Made by a program: the position numbers and the translations under genes. 64,000 nucleotides of DNA from Synechococcus sp. J7-Johnson (GTDB taxonomy: Bacteria; Cyanobacteriota; Cyanobacteriia; PCC-6307; Cyanobiaceae), in assembly GCF_024345795.1 (NCBI RefSeq), contig NZ_JAGQBU010000009.1, forward strand, positions 41,263-105,262, written 5' to 3'. Position 1 is the first letter of the stretch; each line of letters opens with the position of its first letter. Below the pieces are notes generated by a model. It saw only the letters and a program-made list of their open reading frames with translations. It was not told where the DNA came from and searched no databases. Positions 29,028 to 37,973 of this stretch are shown here, piece after piece.

Positions 29028-29768
29028 GTGCGCAAGGCTGTGATTGCAGGGAACTGGAAGATGCACATGACCTGCGCCGAGGCGCGGGCCTATGCCGCCG
29101 CTTTCCTGCCTTTGCTGGGAGACCTGCCCAGTGATCGGGAGGTGGTGCTTGCCCCTCCCTTCACTGCCATCGCCGCCCTGAGTGAAGCTCTCGAGGGCAG
29201 CCCTGTGAAGATCGCCTCCCAGAATGTGCACTGGGACGACGTTGGTGCCTACACAGGCATGATCTCGGCCCCGATGCTGCTGGAGCATGGAGTCAGCCAC
29301 GCGATCGTCGGCCATAGCGAGCCTCGCAAGTACTACAGCGAAACTGACGAGCAGATCAATCTGCGGGCCCGCACGGCCCAGAAGTCCGGAATGATCCCGA
29401 TTCTGTGCGTGGGCGAGAGCGATTCCCAGCGGGAGGCGGGCGAAGCCGAGCGTGTGATCCGCCGACAAGTGGACCAAGGCCTCGAAGGCCTTGACCCAAC
29501 TCGCCTGGTGGTGGCTTACGAGCCGATCTGGGCGATCGGCACCGGCAAGACCTGCGGTGCCGAAGAAGCCAACCGCCTCTGCGCTCTCATCCGTGGCTGG
29601 GTGGGCTACGACGATGTGGTGATCCAGTACGGCGGCTCGGTCAAGGCGGAGAACATCGACCTGCTGATGGCCCAACCTGACATCGATGGTGTGCTGGTGG
29701 GCGGAGCCTCGCTGGATCCCACCGGCTTTGCGCGCATTGCTTGTTACCAGGTGCCTGTGGCCGCCTGA
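29028..29768 (+). CDS. tpiA: Triosephosphate isomerase
   Basis: Interconverts dihydroxyacetone phosphate and glyceraldehyde 3-phosphate in the Calvin cycle and glycolysis. The 246-aa TIM barrel has AGNWKMHMT with the catalytic Lys, VGHSEPRKY with the catalytic His, [11 protein letters not shown] with the catalytic Glu, YGGSVKAEN and VGGASLDP for phosphate binding. GHSEPRKYY replaces the more widespread GHSERR and leaves the His and Ser-Glu intact. Start is GTG 29028 ([11 protein letters not shown]). The adjacent glcD gene converges, its stop 44 bp away. Confidence 0.97.
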   Translation: MRKAVIAGNWKMHMTCAEARAYAAAFLPLLGDLPSDREVVLAPPFTAIAALSEALEGSPVKIASQNVHWDDVGAYTGMISAPMLLEHGVSHAIVGHSEPRKYYSETDEQINLRARTAQKSGMIPILCVGESDSQREAGEAERVIRRQVDQGLEGLDPTRLVVAYEPIWAIGTGKTCGAEEANRLCALIRGWVGYDDVVIQYGGSVKAENIDLLMAQPDIDGVLVGGASLDPTGFARIACYQVPVAA

Positions 29769-29812
29769 AGCAGATTGGGCAGCAACCAGATTGGGCCGCC
29801 AAAGGTGCGCCG

Positions 29813-31339
29813 TCAGAACACCTCGATCGGGGCAGCCAGGGGCTGATCGGCCTGCTGGGCAGCGTCCACCTGAACGCGCACGCTGCGGGCACGACGAGCC
29901 GATTCGCCGCAACTGCGGGGGGTGGGGAAGAGCTTGCCGGGGTTGGCTCGACCCTCGGGATCGAAGGCGTTGCGCACCAGTTGCATCGTGCCCAGGTCCT
30001 CGGGTGAGAACATCCAATCCATGTAGCAGCGCTTGTCGGCTCCCACCCCGTGTTCGCCGGTGATGCTGCCGCCGGCGTCTATGCAGAGTCGCAGGATGTC
30101 GGCGCCGAGAGACTGAACCCGTTCCTGCACGTCGTGCTGGTTGGCGTCGTAGAGGATCAGCGGGTGCAGATTGCCGTCTCCGGCATGAAAAACGTTGGCC
30201 ACTGGCAGGGAGTAGCGGCGGCTGAGTTCCTCGATCGCCGCCAGCACTCGAGGCAGGGCGCTGCGGGGAACGACCCCGTCCTGCACGTAATAGGTGGGGG
30301 TGATTCGTCCGACGGCCGCGAAGGCTGATTTGCGGCCCTTCCAGAGCAGGGCCCGATCGGTCTCTGATTCAGCCCGGCGCAGGGAGCGGGCTCCGGCCTG
30401 GCGGCAGAGCTCCATCGCCCGCTCAGCCGCGGCGCTCACCTCCTCGAGTCGGCCATCGAGCTCGATCAGCAGCACCGCCGCGGCGTCACGGGGGTATTCA
30501 TCGCAGCCGAAGAGGTCGTCGACGGCGTTGATCGTGAAGTTGTCCATGATCTCCATCCCCGCCGGCAGCACCCCCGCTTCGGTGACGAGGCGCACGGCCT
30601 CACCAGCCGCTTCCATCGATGGGAAATCCGCCAGCAGCACCTGCACCGTCTGGGGCTGAGGCAGCAGCCGCAGGGTTATGGCGGTGGCAATGCCGAGGGT
30701 GCCCTCGCTGCCGATGAAGACCCCACGCAGATCCAGACCCGGCATTTCCGCCAGGCTTCCCCCCAGACGGGTGATGCTGCCATCGGGGAGCACGACCTCC
30801 AATTCCAGGACGTGGTTGCTGGTGACGCCGTACTTGAGGCAGTGCACCCCCCCGGCGTTCTCGGCCACGTTGCCGCCGATGCTGCAGACCACCTGGCTGG
30901 AGGGGTCGGGGGCGTAGTAGAAGCCATCGCCGGCCACGGCGCGGGTCACCCAGCTGTTGATCACCCCCGGCTGAACTGTTATGCGCTGGTTCTCCAGATC
31001 CTGGGCAAGCACCGAGCGCATGCGGCTGGTCACCACCAGCAACGACTCCTGCTCGGCCACGGCTCCACCGGAGAGACCGGTGCCGCTGCCCCGGGCCACA
31101 AATGGCACGCCCTCCTCCTGGCAGAGGCGCAGCACCGCGGCCACCTGCTCGGTGGTTTCGGGCAACACCACCAGGGGTGGTTCATGTCGATGCAGGGTCA
31201 GACCATCACTGTCGTAAGTGAGCAGCTCCGCGCGACGGGCCACCACCGCCCTGGTGGGCAGCAGCTGGCGCAGGCGCCGCTCGATCCGCCTCCAGGGCAG
31301 GGTCAGGGCATGCGGCTCGGCCAAGGGGTCAGCCAACAA
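29813..31339 (-). CDS. glcD: Glycolate dehydrogenase, FAD subunit GlcD
   Basis: FAD-linked oxidase that converts photorespiratory glycolate to glyoxylate. The 508-aa protein has the PCMH-type FAD-binding region VARGSGTGLSGGAV, YAPDPSSQVVCSIGGNVAENAGG split over two strands, and GVFIGSEGTLGIAT, then the FAD-oxidase C-terminal domain with NVFHAGDGNLHPL (metal/substrate histidines) and GSITGEHGVGADK. Length is that of GlcD. glcE/glcF are not adjacent. The substrate is inferred from closest family type; D-lactate dehydrogenases of the same fold cannot be wholly excluded. It is divergent from hemL. Confidence 0.92.
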   Translation of the reverse strand: MLADPLAEPHALTLPWRRIERRLRQLLPTRAVVARRAELLTYDSDGLTLHRHEPPLVVLPETTEQVAAVLRLCQEEGVPFVARGSGTGLSGGAVAEQESLLVVTSRMRSVLAQDLENQRITVQPGVINSWVTRAVAGDGFYYAPDPSSQVVCSIGGNVAENAGGVHCLKYGVTSNHVLELEVVLPDGSITRLGGSLAEMPGLDLRGVFIGSEGTLGIATAITLRLLPQPQTVQVLLADFPSMEAAGEAVRLVTEAGVLPAGMEIMDNFTINAVDDLFGCDEYPRDAAAVLLIELDGRLEEVSAAAERAMELCRQAGARSLRRAESETDRALLWKGRKSAFAAVGRITPTYYVQDGVVPRSALPRVLAAIEELSRRYSLPVANVFHAGDGNLHPLILYDANQHDVQERVQSLGADILRLCIDAGGSITGEHGVGADKRCYMDWMFSPEDLGTMQLVRNAFDPEGRANPGKLFPTPRSCGESARRARSVRVQVDAAQQADQPLAAPIEVF

Positions 31340-31592
31340 CAGGGTGCAGCTCCGTGACCATAGCGAGCATGGCGAGTGGTCAATCCCCCAGAGCCCCGGG
31401 CTGGCAAGACTCGTCGCGAAGTCATGAGCAAGCGGGATCGGCTGGAGTCTGGAGGGGTGATCCGCCCGCTGGTGCCCCGTTGAAACGATCGGCAGGGCGT
31501 TGGGCGAGAATGCAACATGGTCTGGAAGTGCGGAAGCAGTCCTCAGCGTCGGCTCAAGCTCTTCACCCCTTTCAACGTTCGCGGATCAAGCC
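31340..31592. other. Intergenic region between glcD and hemL
   Basis: About 250 bp that should carry both promoters of the divergent glcD and hemL genes. No clear paired -35/-10 boxes or palindromic operator stood out. The frame of hemL stays open back to 31500 but encodes no conserved sequence. Confidence 0.4.
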
Positions 31593-32909
31593 TTGACTTC
31601 GGCCCCTGTTTCGGTTCCTGCCCTGAACACTTCCCGTTCCCAGGAACTCTTCAGTGCCGCCCAGACCCTGATGCCCGGTGGGGTCAGTTCGCCAGTGCGG
31701 GCGTTCCGCTCGGTTGACGGTGACCCGATCGTCTTCGACCGGGTCAAGGGGGCATACGCCTGGGACGTGGACGGCAACCGCTACATCGATTACATCGGCA
31801 GCTGGGGTCCGGCGATCTGCGGCCATGCCCACCCGAAGGTGATCGGCGCCCTGCGTAACGCGCTCGGCAAAGGCACCAGCTTCGGCGCCCCCTGCGCCCT
31901 GGAGAACCAGCTGGCCCAGATGGTGATCGACGCCGTCCCTTCCGTGGAGATGGTGCGCTTCGTGAACTCCGGCACCGAAGCCTGCATGTCGGTACTGCGG
32001 CTGATGCGGGCGTTCACCGGGCGCGAAAAGCTGATCAAGTTCGAGGGCTGTTATCACGGCCACGCCGACATGTTTCTGGTGAAGGCCGGCTCGGGCGTGG
32101 CAACGCTCGGCCTGCCCGATTCCCCCGGCGTGCCCCGCAGCACCACTGCCAGCACGCTCACTGCTCCTTACAACGATCTGGAAGCGGTCAAGCGGCTGTT
32201 CGCCGAAAACCCCGGTGAAATCGCCGGTGTGATCCTGGAGCCGGTGGTGGGCAATGCCGGCTTCCTGCCCCCTGAACCGGGCTTCCTGGAGGGCCTGCGT
32301 GAGATCACAACCGAAAACGGCGCCCTGCTCACCTTCGATGAAGTGATGACCGGCTTCCGGATCAGCTACGGCGGCGCCCAGGCCAAGTTCGGCATCACCC
32401 CTGATCTCACCACCCTTGGCAAGGTGATCGGCGGCGGCCTGCCCGTGGGTGCCTACGGCGGCCGCGCCGAGATCATGGCGATGGTGGCGCCGGCCGGTCC
32501 GATGTACCAGGCGGGAACCCTCAGCGGCAATCCCCTGGCGATGACCGCCGGCATCCACACCCTGGAGCTGCTGCGCCAGAGCGGCACCTATGAGAAACTC
32601 GAGGCCACCACTTCGCGGCTGCTCGCCGGCATCCTGGCCGCCGGCAGGGATGCCGGCCTGCCTATCTGCGGCGGCAGCATCAGTGCCATGTTCGGCTTCT
32701 TCCTCTGCGACGGGCCGGTGCGCAACTTCGAGCAAGCCAAAGCAGCCGACACCAAGCGGTTCGGCAAGCTGCACCGGGCCATGCTCGAGCGCGGCGTCTA
32801 CCTGGCGCCGAGCGCTTTCGAGGCCGGCTTCACCTCGCTGGCCCACACGGACGAAGACATCGATGCCACCCTGGAGGCGTTCCGCGACTGCTTCGCCGCC
32901 ATCGCCTGA
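31593..32909 (+). CDS. hemL: Glutamate-1-semialdehyde 2,1-aminomutase
   Basis: Converts glutamate-1-semialdehyde to 5-aminolevulinate, the committed precursor of haem, chlorophyll, phycobilins and B12. From TTG 31593 ([20 protein letters not shown]) the protein is 438 aa. Conserved blocks: [69 protein letters not shown] and [18 protein letters not shown] with the PLP Lys. The usual second half of the N terminus, N-T-x-RSQE, starts soon after the TTG, so this start is favoured over one further upstream. The stop overlaps the start of livK as TGATG. Confidence 0.96.
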   Translation: MTSAPVSVPALNTSRSQELFSAAQTLMPGGVSSPVRAFRSVDGDPIVFDRVKGAYAWDVDGNRYIDYIGSWGPAICGHAHPKVIGALRNALGKGTSFGAPCALENQLAQMVIDAVPSVEMVRFVNSGTEACMSVLRLMRAFTGREKLIKFEGCYHGHADMFLVKAGSGVATLGLPDSPGVPRSTTASTLTAPYNDLEAVKRLFAENPGEIAGVILEPVVGNAGFLPPEPGFLEGLREITTENGALLTFDEVMTGFRISYGGAQAKFGITPDLTTLGKVIGGGLPVGAYGGRAEIMAMVAPAGPMYQAGTLSGNPLAMTAGIHTLELLRQSGTYEKLEATTSRLLAGILAAGRDAGLPICGGSISAMFGFFLCDGPVRNFEQAKAADTKRFGKLHRAMLERGVYLAPSAFEAGFTSLAHTDEDIDATLEAFRDCFAAIA

Positions 32910-34126
32910 TGCAGGTGGGCCAGCGCTCACGGATCGCGGTCGCCCTGGGGGCTGCACTTGCCATGGCGGCCGGACTCGCGGCGTGCGGCCCCCGCGCCGA
33001 TGACCAGCCGCTGCAGCTCAAGGGCGGCGTTCCCGTCGGGGCGGTGCTCTCACTCACCAGTAATGCCAATGCCTACGGACAGGACCAGCAGATCGGCCTC
33101 AAGCTGGCTCAGGACTGGTTCCAGCAACGCCGGAATGCCAACTCTCAGGATGCGCTGGAACTGAACCTGCGGCTGGAGGACGGCGGCGGCGATGAGGCCA
33201 CCGCCAGCCAGGCCTTCAACCTGCTGATCGATGCCGGGGTGGTGGCCCTGATCGGTCCCACCCTCTCCCAGCAGGCCTTCGCGGCCGACCCGATTGCCCA
33301 GCGCCGTGGTGTGCCGGTGGTGGCGCCCTCCAACACCGCCACCGGCATTCCCCAGATCGGCAGCTTCATCAGTCGGGTGTCGGCCCCCAGCACCGAGATT
33401 GCACCCCTTTCGATCGCCAAGGCCCTGCAGCTGACACCCTCGATCCGTCGGGCGGCGGTGTTTTACGCCCAGGACGACGCCTACAGCACCTCCGAGACCG
33501 TCATCTTCCAGAAGGCCCTAACCGACAAAGGGCTCAAACCCGTGACGGTGCAGCGCACCCAGCTCAATGACCAGGATTTTCAGAATCAGATCACTTCCGC
33601 CCTGCGGGAGTCACCCGATCTGATTGTGATCTCGGCTCAGGCGGTTGACGGGGGCAACCTGATCCGTCAGTTGCGGGAGCTGGGCTACAGGGGCGCGATC
33701 GTGGTGGGAAATGGGATGAACACGCCGAACATCTATCCGATCTGCCAGCGCTATTGCGACGGCATCCTGATTGCCCAGGCTTACAGCCCCGAGCTAGAAA
33801 CGCCCGTGAACCGCGAGTTCGTGGCTCTGTATCAAAAGGCCAAAGGTGGAGCGATTCCCCCCCAGCTCACGGCCCAGGCCTTCACGTCCTACCAGGTGGT
33901 GGCTGAAGCGTTGCAGCGGCTGAACCAACGCCAGCCGCTGGCCCAGTTGTCCCTGGGGGAGGCACGCAAGGCGCTGATGGCCGAACTCCTCGGCGGCCAA
34001 TACGACACTCCCCTTGGCGAGATCAGCTTCAGCCCCGATGGTGAGGTGTTGCAGCAACGCTTCCACGTTGCCCAGGTGCGGATGCAGCCAGACGGTCGCA
34101 GCGGCCGTTTCCTGCTGCTTCCCTGA
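32909..34126 (+). CDS. livK: Branched-chain/neutral amino acid ABC transporter, substrate-binding lipoprotein
   Basis: Periplasmic binding component of a Liv/Nat-type importer. The 405-aa protein begins with a signal peptide and lipobox (AMAAGLAACG, cleaved before Cys). The mature part is a type I periplasmic-binding fold: PVGAVLSLTSNANAYGQDQQ, LIGPTLSQQAFAADP, PVVAPSNTATGIP, AVFYAQDDAYSTSE, GNGMNTPNIYP. Ligand could be branched-chain or other neutral amino acids, or a related compound; it differs in its N-terminal binding motif from the urea-binding UrtA. ATG 32909 overlaps the hemL stop by one base. livH follows after 7 bp. Confidence 0.9.
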   Translation: MQVGQRSRIAVALGAALAMAAGLAACGPRADDQPLQLKGGVPVGAVLSLTSNANAYGQDQQIGLKLAQDWFQQRRNANSQDALELNLRLEDGGGDEATASQAFNLLIDAGVVALIGPTLSQQAFAADPIAQRRGVPVVAPSNTATGIPQIGSFISRVSAPSTEIAPLSIAKALQLTPSIRRAAVFYAQDDAYSTSETVIFQKALTDKGLKPVTVQRTQLNDQDFQNQITSALRESPDLIVISAQAVDGGNLIRQLRELGYRGAIVVGNGMNTPNIYPICQRYCDGILIAQAYSPELETPVNREFVALYQKAKGGAIPPQLTAQAFTSYQVVAEALQRLNQRQPLAQLSLGEARKALMAELLGGQYDTPLGEISFSPDGEVLQQRFHVAQVRMQPDGRSGRFLLLP

Positions 34127-34133
34127 GCCTGGC

Positions 34134-35066
34134 GTGGTTCATCTCCTGCAGATTCTGATCAACGGACTGGCCTCCGGTGCGGTCTATGCCCTCTTCGCAC
34201 TCGGCTACACCCTGGTGTTTTCGGTACTGGGGGTCATCAACTTCGCCCAAGGAGCGATGTTCACGATTGGGGGTTACCTCACTTACCTGCTGATCGGTGG
34301 TGCGGTGGGTGCCAATGGCTTGCTTGCTGGTTGGCAACTGCCTGTTTCCCTGCCGTTCTGGCTGGCCCTGGCCCTGGCTGGAGCTGGCTCCGCCCTGGTG
34401 GGCCTGGGGGTGGAGGCTATGGCGTTCCGCCCCCTGCGCCAACGCAACGCCGAGCCTTTGCTTTACCTGATCTCCAGCCTGGGAGCAGGGGTGGTGCTGG
34501 TGAACCTGGTGCAGCTGCTGATGGGAGCCGAGAGCTACTCGATCCCCACCTCCACCCTGGCGGCACTGCCGTCGGCACTGGCCCTGGGCGGCGCCCAGAT
34601 CCGCACCGTGCAGGTGCTCCTGCTGCTGGTGGCAACCCTGCTGGTGGCGCTGCTCACGCTCTGGCTGGAGGGCAGTCGGGGCGGCAAAGCCCTGCAGGCT
34701 GTGGCAGAGGATCCGGTCACCGCCCGTCTGCTCGGAATCGACTCCGGCGCCATGATCCGCCTGGCCTTCGCGCTGAGCGGGTTCCTTGCTGGGGTGGCTG
34801 GCGGGCTGGTGGGCCTGAGCGTGAGCATTGCCGGGCCCTACTTCGGCATCGGCTACGGGCTCAAGGGGCTGGGGGTGCTGGTGCTGGGCGGTCTGGGCAG
34901 CGTGCCGGGAGCGGTGCTCGGCGGCCTGATCGTGGGACTGGCCGAAGCGCTGGTGCCTTCGGAGCTCTCCGGCTACAAGGACGGGGTGGCCTTCGCGATC
35001 CTGTTTCTGGTCCTCCTGTTGCGTCCCCAGGGATTGCTGGGCAAACCCGTGGCGAGCAAGGTGTGA
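34134..35066 (+). CDS. livH: Branched-chain amino acid ABC transporter permease LivH
   Basis: Inner-membrane permease, 310 aa from GTG 34134 (VVHLLQILINGLASG). Eight or so TM helices with the family motifs INGLASGAVYALFALGYTLV, GVINFAQGAMFTIGGY, RGGKALQAVAEDPVTARLLG (the ATPase-coupling loop), GGLVGLSVSIAGPYFGIG and VLVLGGLGSVPGAVLGGLI. The open frame extends back into livK but only this start gives the standard N terminus. The last codons overlap the next gene as GTGA. Confidence 0.94.
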   Translation: MVHLLQILINGLASGAVYALFALGYTLVFSVLGVINFAQGAMFTIGGYLTYLLIGGAVGANGLLAGWQLPVSLPFWLALALAGAGSALVGLGVEAMAFRPLRQRNAEPLLYLISSLGAGVVLVNLVQLLMGAESYSIPTSTLAALPSALALGGAQIRTVQVLLLLVATLLVALLTLWLEGSRGGKALQAVAEDPVTARLLGIDSGAMIRLAFALSGFLAGVAGGLVGLSVSIAGPYFGIGYGLKGLGVLVLGGLGSVPGAVLGGLIVGLAEALVPSELSGYKDGVAFAILFLVLLLRPQGLLGKPVASKV

Positions 35067-35935
35067 GCGATCTTTCGCTGCTGGTGCAGATGGGCTTCGG
35101 AGCCCTGCTGGCCCTCTCGGTCTACCTGCCCCTGCGCTGCGGTCAGCTCTCGCTTGCCACTCCGGGCTTTTATGTGATCGGCGGCTATGTGGCCGCCTTG
35201 CTCTCCACCAGCTGGTCTGCCCTTTCGGGCGATGGGGCCGGCTACCCCCTTACCTCCCTGGCCCTGGAGCTGGTGGTTGCGGCCCTGGTGGCAGCAGCAG
35301 TGGCGCTGGTACTCGGCAGACCCGTGCTGCAGTTGCGCGGCATCTATCTGGCCATCGCCACCATCGCCCTGGTGGAGATCCTGAGAGTGCTGAACCTGAA
35401 CCTGGCCTGGAGCGGTGGCGCAGTGGGGATATTCGGCATTCCCCAGCCTTTTGCCGGCCCTGGGGGCTATGCCCTGGCCACTTGGGTGCTGCTGGCCCTG
35501 GTCTGCTGGTTGTGTGCCCGTCTGGAGGACATGAGGCTGGGGCGTGCGATGGCCGCCATCCGCGATGACGAGCTGGCCGCCCGTTGCATGGGCATTCCCA
35601 GCGCCGACGTGAAGCTGACCGCTTTCGTGATCAGCGCCGTGATTGCCGCGCTCACCGGAGTGCTGGCTGCTCACTTCCTCAACACCTGGAATGCCCGTCA
35701 GGGCGGCTTCGACGCCAGCATCACCACCCTGGCCTTCGTGGTCTTCGGCGGCTCCCGGATCTGGCTGGGGCCTGTGCTGGGTGGGCTGGTGATCACGGCC
35801 CTGCCCGAACTGCTGCGGCCGGTGGGGGATCTGCGCCTGATTCTCTTCGGCCTGGTGATCCTGTTGGGGCCGATCCTCTTTCCCCAGGGCCTGATCACCC
35901 CGGAGCGCCTGGCCAGGCTTCAGCAAACCCTGTGA
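35063..35935 (+). CDS. livM: Branched-chain amino acid ABC transporter permease LivM
   Basis: Second permease subunit, 290 aa from GTG 35063 (VSDLSLLVQMGFG). Typical features: LSLATPGFYVIGGYVAALL, LQLRGIYLAIATIALVEILR, RLGRAMAAIRDDELAARCMG (coupling loop), FVISAVIAALTGVLAAHF and SRIWLGPVLGGLVITALPE. A very long open frame in the same phase extends upstream through livH but is antisense-free noise; the GTGA overlap with livH at 35063-35066 marks the real start. It overlaps livG by another GTGA. Confidence 0.93.
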   Translation: MSDLSLLVQMGFGALLALSVYLPLRCGQLSLATPGFYVIGGYVAALLSTSWSALSGDGAGYPLTSLALELVVAALVAAAVALVLGRPVLQLRGIYLAIATIALVEILRVLNLNLAWSGGAVGIFGIPQPFAGPGGYALATWVLLALVCWLCARLEDMRLGRAMAAIRDDELAARCMGIPSADVKLTAFVISAVIAALTGVLAAHFLNTWNARQGGFDASITTLAFVVFGGSRIWLGPVLGGLVITALPELLRPVGDLRLILFGLVILLGPILFPQGLITPERLARLQQTL

Positions 35936-36741
35936 CGCCCCTGATGCAGGTTCCCTCAGCCCAGGCAACAGCTGCATCCTCCCTGTTGGCCCTGGAGGAG
36001 GTGAGCTGCCGCTTCGGTGGCCTGCTCGCTCTCGATCGCGTTTCCCTGCAGGTGCAGCCGGGGGAAATCTTCGGGTTGATCGGCCCTAATGGAGCCGGCA
36101 AGACCACTCTGTTCAACCTGATTTCCGGCGTGGGCCGCCCCACGGCGGGGTCGATCCGCTGGAGTGATGGAGCGATCAACGGCCTGCCCCCGGATCGGAT
36201 CAACCGCCTGGGTATCGGCCGCACTTTTCAGAACCTGCACCTGTTCCAGCGGTTGAGCTGCCTGGAGAACGTTCTGATCGGCCTGCACCACAGTGCGCGC
36301 GCTCCCCTGCTCCCTGCCCTGCTGGGTCGACGATCGTTTCGCCAGAGCCAGGGGGAGTTGCGACAACGGGCATTGGAGCTGCTGGAGCTGGTGGACCTGG
36401 CCGACACAGCCCGGCAGCCGGCGGGCAGCCTGCCCTACGGCTCACAACGGCGGCTGGAGATCGCCCGCGCCCTGGCCACCGCCCCGCGCCTGTTGCTGCT
36501 GGATGAACCGGCCGCCGGCATGAACCCGATCGAAAAGGAGGAGCTCTCGGCCCTGATCCGGCGCCTGCGCTCACGCTTCGATCTCACCGTGCTCGTGATT
36601 GAGCACCATGTGCCGCTGATGATGAGCCTCTGCGACCGCCTGGCGGTGCTGAATTTCGGCCGGCGGATCGCTCTGGGCACGCCTGAGAGCGTGCGCCATG
36701 ACCCAGCAGTGATCGAGGCCTACCTGGGGGTGAGTGCATGA
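35932..36741 (+). CDS. livG: Branched-chain amino acid ABC transporter ATP-binding protein LivG
   Basis: ATPase subunit, 269 aa from GTG 35932, which overlaps the livM stop; ATG 35944 is an alternative. Walker A GPNGAGKTTLFNLISG, the Liv-type helical insert around IGRTFQNLHLFQRLSCLENV, signature LPYGSQRRLEIARALA, Walker B LLLLDEPAAGMNP and the H-loop VIEHHVPLMMSLCDR. The signature is the LivG form PYG-x-QRRLEIA. livF starts within its last codons (ATGA, 36738). Confidence 0.95.
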   Translation: MTPLMQVPSAQATAASSLLALEEVSCRFGGLLALDRVSLQVQPGEIFGLIGPNGAGKTTLFNLISGVGRPTAGSIRWSDGAINGLPPDRINRLGIGRTFQNLHLFQRLSCLENVLIGLHHSARAPLLPALLGRRSFRQSQGELRQRALELLELVDLADTARQPAGSLPYGSQRRLEIARALATAPRLLLLDEPAAGMNPIEKEELSALIRRLRSRFDLTVLVIEHHVPLMMSLCDRLAVLNFGRRIALGTPESVRHDPAVIEAYLGVSA

Positions 36742-37487
36742 GCGTCACTGCCGCAGGCCCGCCTTTGCTGGCCATCCGGGGTCTCTCGGTGCGCTACGGG
36801 GCGATCAACGCACTGAGCGAGGTCGACCTGCACATCCACGAGGGGGAACTGGTGGCCTTGCTGGGCTCCAATGGCGCCGGCAAGAGCACCACCCTGCGAG
36901 CGATTTCGCGGCTTGTGAAGCCGGAGGCGGGCAGGATCGAATGGCAGGGCCGCTGCCTGGCCAGGACCCCCACCGAGGGAACGGTGAGGCTCGGGATCGG
37001 TCACTGCCCGGAAGGGCGGCGGGTGCTGGCTCGCCAGACCGTGGCTGTGAATCTGGAGCTCGGGGCCTATCTGCGCCGGGATCGGCGCGGAATCGAGCGG
37101 GATCTTCAGCGCTGCTACGAGCGCTTCCCCCGCCTGCGCGAACGCCGCTCGCAGCTGGCCGGCAGTCTCTCGGGCGGGGAGCAGCAGATGCTGGCGATCG
37201 CCCGCTCGCTGATGGGGCATCCGCGGCTGCTGCTGCTGGATGAGCCCAGTCTGGGGCTGGCGCCGAAACTGGTGGCCGAGGTGATGGCGATTCTTCGGCA
37301 GCTTCATCGCGAAGGGCTCACGATCCTGCTGGTCGAGCAGAACGCCCAGGCGGCCCTGGCCATCGCCGACCGGGGGGTGGTGCTCCAGTCCGGCAGTGTC
37401 AGCCTCAGCGGCAGCGCCACCGAGCTGCTGGCCCACGAGGATCTCAGGACCACCTATCTGGGAGCTGAGCAGCCCGGTGATGGCTGA
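36738..37487 (+). CDS. livF: Branched-chain amino acid ABC transporter ATP-binding protein LivF
   Basis: Second ATPase subunit, 249 aa from ATG 36738. Walker A LLGSNGAGKSTTLRAI, GIGHCPEGRRVLARQTVAVN, signature LSGGEQQMLAIARSLM, Walker B LLLLDEPSLGLAPKL and H-loop LVEQNAQAALAIADR. LivF-specific are CPEGR and LGLAP. Ends the five-gene importer; every component is present, so the system should be functional. No obvious terminator follows; the convergent Rrf2 gene ends 21 bp away. Confidence 0.95.
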   Translation: MSVTAAGPPLLAIRGLSVRYGAINALSEVDLHIHEGELVALLGSNGAGKSTTLRAISRLVKPEAGRIEWQGRCLARTPTEGTVRLGIGHCPEGRRVLARQTVAVNLELGAYLRRDRRGIERDLQRCYERFPRLRERRSQLAGSLSGGEQQMLAIARSLMGHPRLLLLDEPSLGLAPKLVAEVMAILRQLHREGLTILLVEQNAQAALAIADRGVVLQSGSVSLSGSATELLAHEDLRTTYLGAEQPGDG

Positions 37488-37508
37488 TCTGATTCATGGG
37501 CGGCTGGG

Positions 37509-37952
37509 TCAGCCCAGCATCAGCCCTCCCTCCTGACGCAGGCACTCCTGGGTACTGCGCAGGTCGTAAAGCAGCTCCTCGAGGCTGAGCCGGGCCAGCT
37601 CCCGCTCCAGTGCCAGTTGTAACCGCCGCTCCAGGGCAAGGGCCACCTGCTCCCCCGCCTGCTGTGCGGCCGCAGCGGTGGCCGGCTCCTGCGACGGGTC
37701 CGCTTCCACCGCCCGCAGCACCTCCAGCAGAGGAATGGCGGCGGCAGCGCGCTGAAGCCTGTAACCGCCATGGCGACCTCGTCGGGCCTCCACCAGCTCA
37801 GCGCGGCGCAGCTGCTGCAGCACCTGCTCCAACATCGGTTCGGGGATCGCCTGGCTGGCAGCCAGATCGGGCCCAGAGCGCCAGCGCTCGGGCTCCAGTG
37901 CCAGCTCCAGCAAGGCCTGGATCGCTTGGAGGCCCCGGCGCTTGAGCATCAC
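37509..37952 (-). CDS. Rrf2 family transcriptional regulator with a single cysteine
   Basis: A 147-aa winged-helix regulator. RRGLQAIQALLELALEPER, AIPEPMLEQVLQQLRRAELV and RRGRHGGYRLQRAAAAIPLL correspond to helix-turn-helix and wing of Rrf2 proteins, followed by a helix of the dimer interface (LALERRLQLALERELARL). Only one Cys (STQECLRQE) is seen, so the three-Cys iron-sulfur site of IscR/NsrR/RsrR types is absent. It lies 21 bp after ubiD on the same strand and is probably transcribed with it. Targets are unknown. Confidence 0.86.
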   Translation of the reverse strand: MMLKRRGLQAIQALLELALEPERWRSGPDLAASQAIPEPMLEQVLQQLRRAELVEARRGRHGGYRLQRAAAAIPLLEVLRAVEADPSQEPATAAAAQQAGEQVALALERRLQLALERELARLSLEELLYDLRSTQECLRQEGGLMLG

Positions 37953-37973
37953 CGCCTGGGAGAGGGCATTGGC

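Noticed and set aside
29771..29796. Direct repeat CAGATTGGGC (29771 and 29787) after tpiA
   Set aside because: Only two 10-bp copies between convergent genes, no sign of an element or protein site.
34331..35062. N-terminal extension of the livM frame through livH
   Set aside because: Gly/Ala/Arg-rich translation of livH in another phase; GTG 35063 gives the standard LivM N terminus.
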